The translations under genes were made by a program, and so were the position numbers. Under the pieces are notes generated by a model. The model was not told the DNA's origin. It made no database searches and saw only the letters and a program-made list of their open reading frames with translations. DNA of 64,000 bases from assembly GCA_963969495.1 (NCBI GenBank), contig OZ018321.1, positions 188,757,485-188,821,484 of the forward strand, written 5' to 3'. Source of the stretch: Ceratothoa steindachneri (taxonomy: Eukaryota; Arthropoda; Malacostraca; Isopoda; Cymothoidae). Each line of letters begins with the position of its first letter. Position 1 is the first letter of the stretch. This document shows, piece by piece, positions 41,526 through 53,300 of the stretch.

Positions 41526-42925
41526 TTAGGTTGAGGAATAAGTTCTTGCATTTTTTTTTATGTTGTGTTGATTTAAGTTTTGTTGACGTGATTTGTGCAC
41601 ATCTTAAGAAAAATAATAAATAATGAGAGCAAAATTTGCAAAGGTTAGGCTACGTCCCTTAACAGCGTAGACTATTAGGCTTTTGCTTAGGCTACGTCTT
41701 GAAGTTGAGTAATAAGTCATTGTGGTTTATTTAAGAGTTGTGTTAATCTTATTTTTGTTCTGTACCCTCAAAATGGAATGTCAGGTTGAAAGAAAGGCGC
41801 GTTTTCGACATTTGTTGTTATTCATTTTCAATCGAGACGGGAACAATGCAAACGCAGCCAAAGCTTATCGCGATATTTGTGCTGTGTACGGAGAAAATGC
41901 TTTATCAGAAAGGACAGCTCAATGGTGGTTTTTACGTTTCAAAAACGGTCATTTCAATCTTAATAACAAAGAACGTTCTGCTCGCCCCATTAAGTTGGAT
42001 GAAGATCGATTGAACAACCTTCTTCATGAAAATCCTCGTCATTCGATTAGAGAATTGGTTGTACAATTGGAGTGTGATCAGAAAACTGTAGTGAATTACC
42101 TTCATTCGATGGGGAAGTTCAAAAACTCGGTGCATGGGTTCCGCATGCTTTGAGCGAAAGCAACAAACTTCAAAACTCCACGATTGCCGCAGGTTTGCTT
42201 GCTCGTCACAAGGCTACTCGTGGATATAAGGACAGATTTCTTTACCGCATCATCACTGGCGACGACAAGTGGTGTGTTTTTGTCAACATGAACCATCGAA
42301 AACAATGGCTTAGCCCCAATAAAAAAAACACTTCCGCGATTAAAGCAAGGACTTCATCCACGAAAGACGATACTGTGTGTGTGGTAAGATTGTGGGGGCA
42401 TCATTCTTTATGAGCTCCTTGCGAACAACGAGATTGTCAATGCAGAACTCTACGTTCAACAAATGTATCGACTCACCGAAGCTATTCGTGAAAAGCGACC
42501 TCTTTGACGTTATAGAGTCCTTCTGCAACACGACACTGCTTGTCCTCACATTGCCAATATGACAAAAGACGCCATCCAAACGCTTAGTTGGGAAATCCTG
42601 CCGCATCCTCCATATTCGCTAGACTTGGCTCCATCGGATTTCCATCTGTTCCGATCGCTCTCCAACAATTTGCGCGGCGTTTCGTTCAATACTGATGTGG
42701 AATTAAGAACCTGTTAGATGAATTCTTCGAGTCAAAATCCAGAGATTTTTATTGCAGAGACATCGCAAAACTAGTTAAACGTTAGGAAAAAGTCGTAAAT
42801 AACAACGGAGAATACATTATTGATTAAATTGCATATTGTTATCAATTAAAAATGAAGTTTTTCTAAAATTGTTAATGGTAATGAATAAATATGATAAAAC
42901 CGCAAGAACTTTTTCCTCAACCCAA
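41526..42925 (+). mobile_element. mariner element, both ends intact
   Basis: TA dinucleotides flank it at 41524-41525 and 42926-42927. The left end TTAGGTTGAGGAATAAGTTC and the inverted right end TTGGGTTGAGGAAAAAGTTC match at 18 of 20 bases. Length is 1,400 bp. It sits downstream of the hAT transposase pseudogene. Confidence 0.9.
41773..42785 (+). pseudogene. mariner transposase pseudogene (DD34D type)
   Basis: From ATG 41773 it has the HTH N-terminus (F-N-R-D-G-N-N-A-N-A-A-K-A-Y...T-A-Q-W-W-F-x-R-F-K), the linker R-S-A-R-P, then after a frameshift near 42115 T-G-D-D-K-W (first Asp), L-L-Q-H-D-T-A-C-P-H (second Asp) and P-P-Y-S-L-D-L-A-P-S-D (third Asp). Stops occur near 42413 and 42508 and frames change about three times. 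All three catalytic residues remain, so decay is moderate. Confidence 0.88.
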
Positions 42926-43216
42926 TACCTTATATGATACATGTCGAAAATACAGGAAAACCTCAAAAATAATTATTAAATTCAGTATTATACCTAAGCT
43001 GACATCAAAAACTACATTAAACCACAATTCATAATTTTGGGATGTGTGGACAAACATTCGGATTTGAGAGTTAGTGCTCACTCCTGTGTGAGATATTGTT
43101 ATTTATTATTTTATCAATGTTGTGTAAGATATAAGCATTATTAATGATCAGTGCTCTTTTCTCAGACTACTCAGATTGAGGAATTCAGGTTAGAAATTCG
43201 CCCCATTCCGCCACTG

Positions 43217-44760
43217 TACATAAAGTTCTCTAAACGGACGAACAGATCCACAGTGCTATGATGCTTGCAGAACCCACATTAAAAATATGACAGCAATTTG
43301 ACTCCAGAATCCAATTTAGTCGAACGTTGACCATTTTCTCCACAAACCTACTAAGACAGCTATTTAATGCGATTGGACGGTAATTATTAGGATCCAGATA
43401 AGTTCATGCGCACTGTGAAAGAGCACCACGGAATTCAGAGATTTTAAATAATTTATTCTAAGGGAGAGTAGAAGTTGTGGAAAAAACAAAAGCTGAAGGG
43501 TGGGATTCCCTGCAGGCCTTAAAGATTAAGAATTCGTCTGGATAGCGGGCGATTCTTCCACGGCATTAGATATCGACAATCGATCGGAATCTAATGACCT
43601 TAGATATTTAACGCCGGATCAGTATGGCTTGCATATCGGCCCATGGTCTTATTAACACTCTTCCAGGCATTCGAGGGAGGGATCGAAGAGGAGATAGATG
43701 AGATATAAATTCGCTAAAAAGTTTGACGGGCTGCCATAGAGTAGAATCCTCTGGCAAATGGCTCCAGTTCTGTTCATTTTAATCTGGTTTCGTTGCGTGG
43801 GGTTTCCACGGTATCAGACGTTGGTAGATTTGTAGGTCATAACTGAGGCTGCACAACCGTAGTTCCAACATGGGATAGATGCTCTCCGGGTTCCAGGAGA
43901 CCGTCTTGTGGTGGTAAGCTCAGCAGCAGCACAGACAAGAAACGTTAAAAAATACACTGCGGAGTCAGAGCATTAAAATCTTTCAACAAGGCTTCAGTAT
44001 ACGACCTCTATAAAACCGCTAAATTGGTCTCTTTCTCATGTCCCATTGCTGGGTGCTGGAAGGGTGGGTGGGTGAGCTGATAGCAAGCAAGAACAGATGT
44101 TAAAACGATGGGGACGTGATCATTCCAATGTAAGTCGTCCTGCACAGACCACTGGAAGTATGAGAAACAGTCTGAAGAACACAAGGACAAATCAACAGAC
44201 CAAAAGGTATCCGATTGTACATGGTGAGAAGTAAACGCCGAAGTTAAGAGCACATAAGAGACACGACAGTAAAAGAGATTCAATAGCACGGCATTTACAA
44301 TTAGAGGCAACGTCACACCAAAATGAGTGAAGAGCATTAAACTTATAACAATAAAAACGGATAGGGAAGCTTGTCCAAAAGACCCAAGAGGTCTGATTTG
44401 GTTATAATCAGATCTGGTGGGAAGGACAGGGAACAAAGAGTTAAAAGTCTGGATAGAAATAATTGCACAGCTATTGCATGCATAGCTGTACGGAGGGGAA
44501 GGTGGGTAGAGTAGCAATACTTCGCCCCTAAAATAGACACCCCACCGTGTTTTGTAGCCCCAACACGGACGGGGAATTAAAAACACGAAAATCAGGGTTA
44601 AATGGAAATAGGCGAGTTTCAAGTTGTTTTTTTTTATGACAAACCATAGTAGGTTTGATGTCATGTAATAGAATCTTGAGTTCTTTCCACCTGAGAAGAA
44701 CATCCTGACAATTCGAGGAGGTAGAGGGGTAAAGAAATTTTCGTAGAAAGGTTAAGGGCA
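43217..44760 (-). pseudogene. Family C LINE, endonuclease and RT 5' half
   Basis: The - strand begins near 44740 with L-L-H-D-I-K-P-T-M-V-C (start of the endonuclease), reads F-W-S-V-D-L-S-L-C-S-S-D and Q-D-D-L-H-W-N-D-H-V-P-I-V-L (catalytic Asp-His, about 44140), a linker F-Y-S-M-A-A-R, then V-N-V-R-L-N-W-I-L-E-S-N and D-L-F-V-R-L-E-N-F-M-Y of the RT. Many stops. Continued at 40141. Confidence 0.75.
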
Positions 44761-45180
44761 TCGTTTAGATCCTGGTGCGTTCCGCGACTGTGTCCGATCC
44801 GGAGGAGACTTGAATGACTTGATACCCATGATACTTTTGATGATAGGCCCAAGGAAAGAGGGTAATCGAAATGACACGCAACTTTACATTTCCGCCCACC
44901 AGGCGAGAGTAAAACGCCGGTCCGGTTGCTTGCTGTGCAGATAGCCTCCCCTTCATTACCGCACTCGTTTCCATCAATCCCTACATGTTTCTAAGAACTC
45001 AATAGAAAACATCTCGGCATCGTTCTGACTCGCAGCAACCGTTAACTCAAGGATAATGCGAGACGAAGCGTGGAGATTTCAATAGCTCAAGACCACTTTA
45101 GCGCGTTTTGTGAGTCGATATGGATTACAAAACGGTCTATTAACCGGGTTCACGGCTTAATCTCCCGTGAGGAAAGGATG
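44761..45180 (-). pseudogene. Family A LINE fragment, RNase H end
   Basis: The - strand contains L-R-I-G-H-S-R-G-T-H-Q-D-L, matching L-R-I-G-H-T-R-G-T-H in copy 1, and preceding RNase H-like segments. It directly abuts the start of the family C endonuclease. Short and broken. Confidence 0.55.
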
Positions 45181-45649
45181 TTGTCAAGGAGGCCACAGTG
45201 GCTGTAATTCGCAGAGGGTCCTGTATAGTGGGATCTCCTCAATGAGGGTGATTTGCCTGTGATTGCCTCTTTTTTTGGCGCGGGCTGTGGTTGTTACTAG
45301 TTGGTCAAGGTACCATCAGGATACCGAAATTCTAAAGTCCGTTTGATTTGTATTGATAGCTGCGACCGATACAGTTACTAAAAGTACCCCCCTCCCCTCC
45401 CCAGGTTCTTCAGGGGACCAATGGGATGCATGTGGTAGATTTGCGTGGTTCTGAACAGCATCTCCATCTTCTGGGCAACTGTGAGGGCGTGACGCCCAAA
45501 GACTGCGGCTTTGAGGGATGTATAAGTGCAAGCGTTCTTCGTGTCGCTTATGATAGCGGAAACACTGTCGATAACGTTGTATGGTAGTGTTCGGACCAGT
45601 AATTTAAACTTCTATCGGTCACTGGTTATCCTCTCCTAATTAGAGAGTA
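45181..45649. other. Stretch with no recognised feature
   Basis: Only short frames; possibly decayed LINE sequence, but nothing specific was identified. Confidence 0.3.
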
Positions 45650-46530
45650 ATTCAGATTGAATGAACGTCTCGTTCAGTCGCCAGCCGCTCTCACTACATC
45701 CACCGCCGATCTCGACGGTGCCTATGCCGCCGAGAGACGCCACTCATACCCTAAGCCCCTTTATTTTTGGCGCTTCTCGTTCTTCCCAAGACACCCTTGG
45801 AGAGTACCAACTTTGACAATTTATCGCCACGCTTCTGCTCCCAAAGCTTCTACAGCATCGGAAGTATTACGTTTGGCCTTTTTGGTTCACACTTCATGCC
45901 ACGCTAGATCCGTGCGAGTGTACACGGATGCTCAAAGTCAGAAGAGGGGCTCGGCTTCCACGCTACATCCACTCTGTTTGAAGTTGGCGATGCTCTACTA
46001 GGCAAGTTACGTTCTGTCGTCTCCGAATTGGCACATTAGCGGGACGCGACGCTGTCTGATGGAGCGCTCGCCTGTAACTTACTACAACGACTGAGTTGTT
46101 ACCCAGACTGTTCGGCACATTCTTGTTTATTGACCCAGTCTAAGTGATTTTCGCGCGTTACCTGTCACGGGACTGTGAAGAGTTGGGGTCGCTATCGATT
46201 GCTTCTTTTGCTCGCGAAGGGTTTGTGCACAGACCTTTAGTCTACGACATTCTGTAGGAGGCTGGCCACCTCTATTTTATTTAACTCTCTTTGGTGTTGG
46301 TCGCATGCTCCGCTACCTGGGTTAGGCGTGCCCCCCCCCCCCTGACGCCGGAGCGTGCTTCTTTCTTCTTCTTGATTTTGTTTCGTTTGTTTTTTGCTTG
46401 TCTTTTGTTTGGTTTTGCTTTGGTTTGTAGTTGTAGTGTTAATTTTAAAGTAGCCTAGTGTGAGGCTGAAATTTTAAATACTGTAACATGTATTTGGAGG
46501 CAGTCGCCAGATGGGTGCTTTTGGAGAGAA
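45650..46530 (+). pseudogene. Family A LINE 3' end, internally deleted
   Basis: It reads D-L-D-G-A-Y-A-A and H-T-S-C-H-A-R-S-V-R-V-Y-T-D-A-Q-S-Q (RNase H start), then jumps at about 46000 to the L-S-S-P-N-W-H region and the Cys/His finger remnant, so most of RNase H is missing. The 3' UTR follows, ending with hairpin AGCCT-AGTGTG-AGGCT (46452-46467) and GGCAGTCGCCAGATGG (46499-46514), as in the other copies. Confidence 0.7.
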
Positions 46531-46699
46531 TTTTTTTCATTGGGGTATTTTGTTTGTTGATTTCTTTTTCGGTTCGTTTTAACATAGACTAAGGAGAAGC
46601 TATTTAGTAATTACGGTGAATATGACTTTGAGGCAGTCGTAAGTCGAGACCCCTGAAATAAAAAACATGTCTCCGTTAGGCGACCGATGCTTTCCCCAC

Positions 46700-47045
46700 A
46701 TCTTATGTGGGAAGCCTCCTTGTCAATGCTGGGGAGATGCCAATCGCTTTACGTCGCACAAAATGTGGTATGAGCTTGTACAAGCGAGCTTCAGGAAGAC
46801 GGAGGGAGGAGGCTGCGAGAATTTTTCCCGAATCCTTTTGACACGCTTTCGCAGCTCTGCAAGAGGAATCCCACCGTTGAGTGAAGAGACATATGACCGC
46901 CAAGAAGAACAGCGAGAATGCTTCGAAGCGTCCCGGAAATTGGCCATTGTTTGACAAACTTCACACAGGGTCAGATCGTTCAGGGGGCGTTTGTAGCGCT
47001 CATATCCTTCTATCCTTAGGCCGCCGTCTCACATTCGGTTGAGTA
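46700..47045 (-). pseudogene. Family A LINE linker fragment
   Basis: The - strand reads R-C-S-S-W-R-S-Y-V-S-S-L-N-G-G-I-P-L-A, R-V-K-R-I-R-E-K-F-S-Q-P-P-P, matching the endonuclease-RT linker at 17750-17870. It lies in opposite orientation to the 45650-46530 fragment. Confidence 0.7.
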
Positions 47046-47722
47046 TGAACATGGGAGAGGTAAACGGAGGATATAAATGGAAGATATAGTATAAACACCC
47101 AGGTAAATATAAATGAAATAAACAAATAAAATGCAGAGAAAGAAAGATTAGAACATTTTAAAAATCCACTTCGCCACCCCTACTCAGATGAAGTTGGAGA
47201 TCTCCCCCCTCCCCCCTCGCCGCTAGAAGGCAGGAGCCCATCCATAGTGAGTCCCGAAACACCGTGACTGAGGAGGGTTGAAGATGGAAGAAAAATGTCT
47301 GGCAGAGTGCAAACATGTCAAAACCCACCAACTCCAACTCGAGCCAAGAGAAGGGAGGTGGCCCCCTCTCTCGAAAAGAGATGAATGGACGACCGTTAGT
47401 CGGCAACTAGCCTACGAAATTAGCCGCCGGTCAGGAAAATAGCTGAAAATGGATCTCTGAAGAAAACCTAGAAAAAAAGTAAACGGAAATGTATATGATG
47501 AATAAAGCTCAAGTAATATTAATTAAGTTTGAGACTTCAGGGGGCACCGGGACCAGGTGAGTGTGCCGCTCCTTCATGGTACAGGTGCGACATTTTTTAC
47601 TGAGCACCCCTTCGGGGCCTGGCGTAAACTCTTACAAAAACCCAATCTTCAATTATACCAGTTTTCGCACAAAGCGTCGTGGGCGGCCATCTTAATGGGC
47701 TAGGGAACCCATCATACAGTAA
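47046..47722. other. Stretch with no recognised feature
   Basis: An 82-codon frame at 47158-47406 (- strand) has no recognisable motif. No repeats with clear ends. Confidence 0.3.
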
Positions 47723-47724
47723 TA

Positions 47725-47952
47725 CAGGGCGCGGCAGAACCGACTGAGCAGTTTTAAGGAGTTATAAAAAAGTAAGGGGGTATATAGAGACGGTACGCCA
47801 TATTTAGGGGGTACATTCCTAAGGGGAGCCCTGGGGGGCTTTGCCTAGGGGAGCGAGCCATTCCTCGGAAACCAGCAAGGGGACACCTCCCTCCTACTCC
47901 TCTCCTGAGCATTGGTTCCCCCAAACTGCTCAATCGGTTCTGCCGCACCCTG
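47725..47952. mobile_element. MITE with about 30-bp inverted ends
   Basis: CAGGGCGCGGCAGAACCGAC...GAGCAGTTT at the left is the inverse of AAACTGCTCAATCGGTTCTGCCGCACCCTG at the right, with two or three differences. TA flanks both ends (47723-47724 and 47953-47954). Length is 228 bp with no coding frame. The TA target and CAGGG start suggest a Tc1/mariner-type parent. Confidence 0.8.
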
Positions 47953-47954
47953 TA

Positions 47955-49140
47955 TTTAGGATATCGGCATCTTTTTGATAGGAAAACACCGCTCGCACAT
48001 AAAGTTTGTTTCCGTCAAACTGAGGAAGGAAAAACATTGGCGCTAAACGAAAGCAAATTCACCATAACGAGATATCGTATAAAATATGTCTAAGTTATCG
48101 CATAATTCTTAGTCGTAGTAAAGCCTAATATCGTATCTATTTTTTTTTGCGCAGTCTCTGCCAGTTACTTAAGCCTACGTCTTTGTATAAGTTTGTACTC
48201 TTAAGATTTGTACTCGAAAAGGATGAAAATCTCGTAAAAGTTTAAAACTATGCACCCTTTCTAAAAGCAATTAAATGTTTATAAAAAAATACTTTCTCCA
48301 TTTAAGTTGTGTGAATTTTATTTGGTTCGTTAATAAAACGAAGTTATAAGGATATTAAAACAGTCAAAGGTAAAAGGAGTCTCTACTTTTTGTAAACAAG
48401 AAAATATGATTTTATAATATTTTTTTTATATATACAAAGTCAATCTTTCAAGAAAATGAAGTGCGGAAAGCTGTTACATTTTTGAGGGTACAGTTTGTTA
48501 TTTAAATGAGCCTAAATCTGACTTTTTCATAATCAAATTCAATATTACTATCACATATCGCGTACATCTATTTTTGGCACTTGATAACAGCCCTGAACTA
48601 CTTCAAACGTTGCTAACTAATGTCAGCGAACGTTTTTTTTTATAGATTCGAATTTACTGATCTTCGCTCTTATATTTCCTTAAGTGTTCAAGGACCACTT
48701 AAAAGATAGCCATATGCTGGTGAATTGTGAACATCGACCAGCCCCCGGGGTCGGTGTTTGTAGAAGGAAGCGTGCCCGTGCGGTGGTCGGGCAACACCGT
48801 TTGCCACCCCAAAAGCTTTTCTTGGAATGAAGGGCACAAAATATCCATTGGGGACCTGTAGAAAATTTAGTGTTCAGTTAAATAGCATTAAAAAAATGAC
48901 TTCTTAGAGCTAAAAATATATTTTTTAATGAGTTTCGCGTAAACACGGATCAATCCGGGAACAAATTCATAAATAGAACATTCGCACTTGAGGCGAAAAT
49001 TCTATCCCTTTTGCAAGGAAAGAAATTAATGTTTGCCAATGAGAGAGTTAAGATAGAAAAAGGGGGCAGTCTTTAATAGTAACTTGCGTCAACTTGAAAA
49101 AAAATTAAACCACAAGTCGTTGGGCAGCCCCTCCAAGGAG
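47955..49140. other. AT-rich stretch with no recognised feature
   Basis: No coding similarity, terminal repeat or tandem array was found. Confidence 0.4.
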
Positions 49141-50200
49141 TCAAGTTTAACATTCAACATGGGTAAGGAAAGACGCTGCGAAAGAGAATGGAATAAAGGC
49201 GATATTTAAGGACCACGTGTAGCACGGGAAGTATTGTACGGCAGTGGTTACAGTTGGGCGGTAGATAGCGAGACAAATGGTTTCGTAGGTTAGCCTCGTA
49301 TGACTGAAGCGGAGGTGGGCTGGCACCACATCTTTATGGATGGAGTGGTGGAAGGATGAGGTGCAGTAGCCGAGGAGGTTTTTAATGCTTTTAAGTTCAG
49401 TGGGAGATTTAGTTTGTCAGGCGGCAAGCCATTGCACATGTGGTGAAGATCAGTGAATGGAAAGGGGTGGGGAGGGTTGAAGCTGACCAAGCAGGTTACT
49501 GAGTTGCTTAATTGCCAGGTATCCTAAGGTGAGGGAGGGTACACACCAGATGGCGATAAGCTTATTGAATCAGAACAAAAGCTTATGTAAAAGCTGTCGT
49601 ATCTCGCGGATTAAAATTCGACAGTAATGAACAACCTAAATTCGGGAAAAGGGTGTAGGCAGACGCTATGTATGGCTCAATTGGTGGCCTAAAGCTGTGC
49701 AGATTATGAAGAACACCCAGGTTAAAGCAGAAAGTAGCGGAGTGCCGACGTTTCGTCTCCTCCAGGACGGCAGCAGACGAGCTAGGGAGGGAACGGGAGC
49801 TATTGCTGAAGATGGTCGTGCCCTGAGAGTGAGCTGATACATGGACAGGCAATTCTGACAGGAGAACACTAGCCGGCTTCAAGGACTTGCCAACTGTCAA
49901 AAGACAGTTAAAAATTCTTAAGTGAGTTCAGTATTCACGGATGGATAAAGGAAATAGGAGGGCACAAGTGTGAACAATGATGATGTGGGTACCAGATGGA
50001 AGCGAGGAAATGTCTTCAACACAAAAACGCACATCTATTAGATAAGGAAGAGAAATTACATTCCGTGCGAAGGGTGGCCACGGAAAATGCGAAATTGACA
50101 CAAGGCAACCAAAATGCAGTTTGGATTGGAATCGAGGCACTATAAAGGCGGAGATATGTGTTGCGGTCAGCACACCATGTAGTGTTAGCCAGATGTCTCA
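49141..50200 (-). pseudogene. Possible heavily decayed retroelement
   Basis: Overlapping - strand frames (49147-49329, 49290-49490, 49583-49900, 49928-50173) run end to end, as in a frameshifted old coding region. One part (P-F-T-D-L-H-H-M-C-N-G-L-P...L-N-L-K-A-L-K) vaguely resembles the RT-RNase H junction of gypsy elements. No catalytic motif can be pointed to, so the identity is open. Confidence 0.2.
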
Positions 50201-50777
50201 AGAGGTTGAGAGTAGACTACGTGGTGGCAATGAGGTTGAAGACGTGAGGCTTCCGTGAACGTTCTTGTCAGTAATGAGGCATGGGAACCTCACTGATTGC
50301 TTCGACGTAATAGGCCTGTCGAGGAACGGCACAGTATGTCCCACTGTCTAATATGGGTACATACGTAATTGAGACAGACCGGCAAATCTCGGCCCTGTAC
50401 TCATTCAGGTATGCATCGAAGGGAAGGCAATGGCCTCCCAAAGTAAGAGTGTGACTTAATTACAGGTTGGTTATTCGAAAGGTTAACTCGTTTGCCAGAT
50501 TCAACTCAGGAATTATTTAAGGAAACACCTCTACAAAAGTAAGCTTTAATACAAGGTAAATGATTAAATATGGAGACGAAAATAATAATGGAAATTATCA
50601 CAAAGTTTAGCGTGAGAATGAATATTATAGCGGGCAGGAATTAATGGAAGCCTGGCCTGGGAATTAATAATTAATTCGATGGTTTAACTAAGAGGAGTAA
50701 GATTACTAAATATTTCCGTTAAGCGATTACGGGGTCTTCTTAGTACTTGAGAGAATGAGGTGACTTACGAGGGTAGG
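50201..50777. other. 3' flank of the Gmr1-like element
   Basis: No gene seen. The true end of the 3' LTR may extend into this stretch, because the 5' LTR copy is truncated on that side. Confidence 0.3.
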
Positions 50778-51463
50778 ATCCTGGATTACCTCGGATGATT
50801 GACGGGAACGGAAGACCAGTGGCCAGGTCTTCGTAGAACGAACTTGGGGTATGAGAGTTCAGGGAACTCCAACGGGTTTGCGATTAATCCGACTTCCGGG
50901 GGGGGGGAGGGGCGACCACCTTTGAGACTCGTCAACGGAACAGCGTAGAATCTCCACGAAGACGGATGAGAAGAGGCTAAGCCCAGGACATTCTTCCGGG
51001 ACGTAATAAAGTAGTGGAAATCTTCCTCTGAACAGAGCGGATTACGGAGAAGATCTGTTCAAGAGATCACGACGACAAAGCTCGGTTCAACTGGGGTAGA
51101 GATGCACTTGATCTGGGCGACAAGACTTCCTAACTCGCATTCTCCGATGAGAAAGAACTATGCGGTTCGTCTTAAATCGGGGAGTTCGTCTGGAGGCAAG
51201 GTGAGGGGCGGGGGGACGCGAGACGAGCGAAGTCCCAAGGGATAGCATGGCGTCAAACATTGCAAACAAGAGAGTTTGATAAGCGCCTCTTTGACGAAGC
51301 GACCGGGGGGTATGAGAGAATTCTTTCTATCCCATAGGGAGAGTGGAGACAAGGGAGACACCAGCAGCCAGACGGGCGGTCATAAATAAAAACAAGCATA
51401 GCTGGCGCTAGTCTAGGCCTGAGAAAATTAAGCTACACGGCGCGTTCGAATTCATAATTCACA
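50778..51463 (-). repeat. 3' LTR of the Gmr1-like element
   Basis: 50778-51440 matches 54934-55621 closely. On the - strand it would start TGTGAATTATGAATTC at 51463, directly after a purine-rich tract. The 5' copy has an extra stretch of about 23 bp (near 55531-55555). The far edge at 50778 is the limit of similarity, not a proven LTR end. Confidence 0.75.
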
Positions 51464-51480
51464 TCTCCTCCTTTCCCAAG
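51464..51480 (-). other. Polypurine tract
   Basis: On the - strand CTTGGGAAAGGAGGAGA directly precedes TGTGAATT of the 3' LTR. This is the expected plus-strand primer site of a gypsy element. Confidence 0.6.
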
Positions 51481-51849
51481 ACAAAAAATTTTCAAGAGTG
51501 TAGGGGATGGAAATTTCTTTTGCCCATTCCCCACATAAATGCAAGAGATACTAAAGGGAGGAAATGGGCTACTTTCCGGGATACATGCTAAATGGTGAGG
51601 CCTTAGATTCGGCCTTAACGACAATGAAATCAATACACATGAGGTGTGGAACTTAACAGAAGTACATAGATAAAAAACAAACAGACAAAAAAGAAAAATA
51701 CAATGATTATCACAAGAAAAATAAAGACAACAATTACAGGCAATTTATACATAGGATAAAAAAACCTCTTAGTTATTTATATATACAAATGAAGGATATT
51801 GTTCTTAGGTGACTACATTTTTAAAAGGAAGGAAATAATCCTTATATCG

Positions 51850-53200
51850 GATTTCGGTTAAGGCAGGCAGCCATACAATTTTCAGTACCCTTGATATAAA
51901 ATATTCGGAATTGATATTCCATTAAAATTAAACTCCAGCGCATTAACCTGCTATTCTGGGTTTTACTATTCTTTAGGTAAGCTAACGGTCTGTGATCCGT
52001 TTTAATAATGAACCCCCTAAACTATTTCGAGAGCCTCAAGTTCTATAGTCGCGTAGTTCTTTTCAAGCGACGAGAGCTTCCGACTTGCATATGCAACAGG
52101 ACGACTTGAATCGTCGTTTTATTGCAATAGGATGCAACCCAATCCTTCATGGGACGCGTCATTCCTGATCCCAAATGGTTTTGCAGGGTTGTGGAGCCGA
52201 AGAATGGGGGCAGACATGAGCTTCTCTTTGAGTTGTTCGAAATGGGCAGAAGCTTTTGGATTCCATACCAGGAGATCTGTGTATGTTTTCCATAGGAGGG
52301 TATTCAGAGGGGAAGCTATTGCGGCGAAATTAGAAACGAAGCGCCGGTAGAACGAAGTGGATCCTAAGAAGGAGCGAAGTTGCTTCTTCGTACGGGAAGG
52401 GGGCATGTTTACAATGGCTTCCATTTTGTCTTTCTGCGGGGCTATTTTGTTATCTTCGATATGAAAGTCTAAATAACGTATAGAGCTATACGAAAAGTGG
52501 CACTTAGAGAGCCCGATGGTTAAGCCATGCTCCTGCAATCTCATGAAGAGTGAACGCAGGGAAATCATGTGCTCATCTCATGTACGTATGGCAACGTACA
52601 CATTATCGAAATAGAACGACACATTCGGTAACCCATTGAGAATCCTTCCCATTATTCCATTGTAATTACTGCACGCAGTAACTAAACCAAAAGGAAGATG
52701 CCTAAACTGCATTAAGCCCTTGTCGGTAGGGAACCCGGTGTACTTACGCAGATTATCTTTAAGAGGAATCTGATAATAGGCCTTACAGAGGTCGATCTCA
52801 GTGATAAATTTCGCTTCCACGAACATGTGCAAATTCTGGTCTAGGAAGGGAATCAGTTCTGCGTCAAAAATCGTCACAGAGTTCAGCTTCCTGAAATCGA
52901 CGCACATTCTAAAGGTTTGGTCTGGCTTCCTGACCTTACAATGTGGGAGGAATGGGGGGGGCTTAGTATTCAGAGGTGGAAAGCTCGATTATTCTTATCT
53001 TTAGCAGATTATCCACTTCTGCATTAAATGCCGGGCGGAGGTGGACGGGCAAGGGATAAGGCTTGGTTCGAACGGGTCCTTGGGTGGTCAGAGAGGTGTC
53101 ATGTGTAAAATGACGTGCACATCCGAGCTTCTCTGAAATCACCTTTGCGACTTCGGCTAATAATGTAACCAGTTGGACCTTTTGTGGGGGCTCACAATGG
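51850..53200 (-). pseudogene. Gmr1-like RT and RNase H
   Basis: The - strand has M-C-V-D-F-R-K-L-N-S-V-T (52907), F-I-T-E-I-D-L-C-K-A-Y-Y-Q-I-P-L (first catalytic Asp), F-R-H-L-P-F-G-L, and Y-F-D-N at 52602-52613 in place of Y-x-D-D, losing one catalytic Asp. After a stop: R-S-F-L-G-S-T-S-F-Y-R-R-F-V, then RNase H with R-N-D-A-S-H-E-G-L-G, R-P-V-A-Y-A-S-R-K-L, Y-A-T-I-E-L-E-A-L and I-K-G-T-E-N-C-M-A-A-C-L-N-R. The residues just before RT include V-R-T-K-P-Y-P-L-P, the usual pre-RT segment. Stops at about 52575 and 52118 inactivate it. Confidence 0.88.
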
Positions 53201-53300
53201 GAAAAAAACAGACTGTTTGTATCAAATTAAGAGGCTCCGGGGGATAAGAGGCACCAAATACCTCCTCTTCATCAAGAGCGACGATATTATTTATGCATGC

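Larger units (their letters stand above)
40142..43216 (+). mobile_element. hAT-type insertion containing a mariner
   Basis: This 3.1-kb block separates the two halves of the family C RT. It holds a hAT transposase pseudogene (40281-41345) and a complete mariner (41526-42925). The right edge GCCACTG (to 43216) and left edge CAGATTTAGGTGGC (from 40142) are candidate hAT ends. I could not find a matching 8-bp target duplication, so the edges are approximate. Confidence 0.5.

Noticed and set aside
41717..42305. Alternative frames on both strands across the mariner
   Set aside because: Only the + frame from 41773 matches transposase blocks; the others are shadows.
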